From Planctomycetota bacterium (GTDB lineage Bacteria; Planctomycetota; JAJSAM01): 6,833 nt of DNA. Below the pieces are notes generated by a model. That model did no database searches. It was not told the DNA's origin and saw nothing but the letters and a program-made list of their open reading frames with translations. Position numbers and translations under genes: made by a program. The stretch covers positions 6,728-13,560 of the forward strand of contig JAOZQC010000033.1 in NCBI GenBank assembly GCA_029932425.1. The letters are read 5' to 3'. The number at the start of each line of letters is the position of its first letter. Positions within the stretch are counted from its first letter, which is position 1. Of the stretch, positions 5,970-6,833 are shown one piece after another.

Positions 5970-6833
5970 GTGAAGGAAGGAGTCCTGCTCACGGGAGGCG
6001 CGGGCTACATCGGGAGCCACACGCGGAAGGCGCTGCGGAAGGCGGGCTACCGGGTGGTGGTGCTGGACGACCTGTCCGAGGGGCACCGGGAGGCCGTGGG
6101 GGACGCGGACCTCGTGGTGGGAGACGCGGGATCCCGGGAGGCGCTGGACCCGATCCTCGCCGGGGGAGGGGTGAAGGCGGTGATCCACTTCGCCGGCCGC
6201 TGCTACGTGGGCGAGTCGGTGCGGCGGCCCCGGCGCTACTACCGCGAGAACCTGGTGGGATCCCTCGCGTTGCTCGCGGCCATGGTGGACGCGGGCGTGG
6301 AAGCGATCATCTTCTCCTCGAGCTGCGCCGTGTACGGCGACCCGGGCGGAGAGGACCTCGACGAGGAGCGCCTCCCCGCCCCCGTGAACCCCTACGGCCG
6401 CACGAAGGCCGCCGTGGAGTGGGCGATCCGGGACCACGCCCGGGCCTACGGGCTGCGCTACGTGATCCTCCGCTACTTCAACGCTGCGGGAGCGGATCCC
6501 GAGGGCGAGCTCGGCGAGGACCACGACCCGGAGACGCATCTCGTCCCCCTGGTGATCCGGGAGGCCCGGGAGGGGAAGGGGGAGCTGCGGGTGTTCGGCA
6601 CGGACTACCCCACCCCGGACGGCACGTGCATCCGGGACTACGTCCACGTCTCCGATCTCGCGGACGCCCACGTCCGCGCGGTGCGTCACCTCCTGGAGGG
6701 GGGGGCGAACGAGACCCTGAACCTGGGAACGGGCACGGGCCATTCGGTGCGGTCGGTGATCCGGGCCGTGGCCGAGCGCGCGGGACGTCCGGTCCGGTAC
6801 AGGGAGGCGCCGCGCCGGCCGGGGGACCCGCCT
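5970..6833 (+). CDS. galE: UDP-glucose 4-epimerase-type enzyme (C-terminus cut by window edge)
   Basis: An extended short-chain dehydrogenase that interconverts UDP-glucose and UDP-galactose (or a related pair) with bound NAD. The 288 visible codons start with GTG and show the NAD-binding loop TGGAGYIGSH (8-17), VLDDLSEGH (31-39), HFAGRCYVGESV (73-84), FSSSCAVYG (115-123; S118 in the catalytic Ser/Thr position), NPYGRTK (140-146; catalytic Y142 and K146), RYFNAAGADP (168-177), PDGTCIRDYVHVSDLADAH (216-234), LNLGTGTGHSV (250-260) and a closing RRPGDPP (282-288). Family members have about 325-340 residues, so some 40-50 are missing beyond the window, including the position that distinguishes N-acetylated from plain sugars. 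The true substrate pair is therefore open; UDP-arabinose/xylose epimerases share the YVGES wording. The gene lies 59 bases after the PHP phosphatase and likely feeds surface polysaccharide synthesis. Confidence 0.92.
   Translation, partial: MKEGVLLTGGAGYIGSHTRKALRKAGYRVVVLDDLSEGHREAVGDADLVVGDAGSREALDPILAGGGVKAVIHFAGRCYVGESVRRPRRYYRENLVGSLALLAAMVDAGVEAIIFSSSCAVYGDPGGEDLDEERLPAPVNPYGRTKAAVEWAIRDHARAYGLRYVILRYFNAAGADPEGELGEDHDPETHLVPLVIREAREGKGELRVFGTDYPTPDGTCIRDYVHVSDLADAHVRAVRHLLEGGANETLNLGTGTGHSVRSVIRAVAERAGRPVRYREAPRRPGDPP

Noticed and set aside
5904..6743. A 279-codon minus-strand frame opposite galE
   Set aside because: It is the antisense of a gene with a complete set of epimerase motifs; the product shows no domain.

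Overview
The window is a stretch of very GC-rich bacterial chromosome with tightly packed genes and almost exclusively G/C third codon positions. It holds six protein genes, two of them cut by the window edges, and no recognisable mobile element, RNA gene or CRISPR array. The split alpha/beta glycyl-tRNA synthetase (GlyQ + GlyS) shows that the source is a bacterium. The TPR-HEAT protein, with its W-x-x-WW element, resembles proteins I associate with Planctomycetota and other under-sampled high-GC phyla. That placement is an inference and weak.

Layout: on the minus strand, positions 393-1 encode the N-terminal 131 residues of PurC (SAICAR synthase, purine biosynthesis). A 240-base divergent intergenic region (394-633) follows, with a plausible purC promoter and a much weaker candidate for the rightward operon. 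On the plus strand comes a compact series: glyQ (634-1515), an exported TPR-HEAT protein of unknown role (1502-3085, overlapping glyQ by 14 bases), glyS (3101-5188, 15 bases later), a CpsB/YwqE-type PHP-domain phosphatase (5185-5910, ATGA overlap with glyS) and, after 59 bases, the first 288 codons of a galE-type UDP-sugar 4-epimerase (5970 to the window end, start GTG).

How they fit: GlyQ and GlyS form one enzyme that charges tRNA-Gly. The last two genes point to surface polysaccharide: the phosphatase family removes phosphate from tyrosine kinases that control capsule export, and GalE supplies UDP-galactose-type precursors. The TPR-HEAT gene is the odd member. It encodes a predicted secreted or periplasmic scaffold, yet sits between the two subunits of a cytosolic enzyme, translationally coupled to the first. 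Overlaps and short gaps suggest that glyQ to the PHP gene, and perhaps galE, are co-transcribed.

I see no convincing evidence of a wholly new system. The points most worth following up are the glyQ-TPR/HEAT-glyS arrangement, substitutions at usually conserved GlyQ and GlyS positions, and the glyQ start, which lacks a Shine-Dalgarno sequence.
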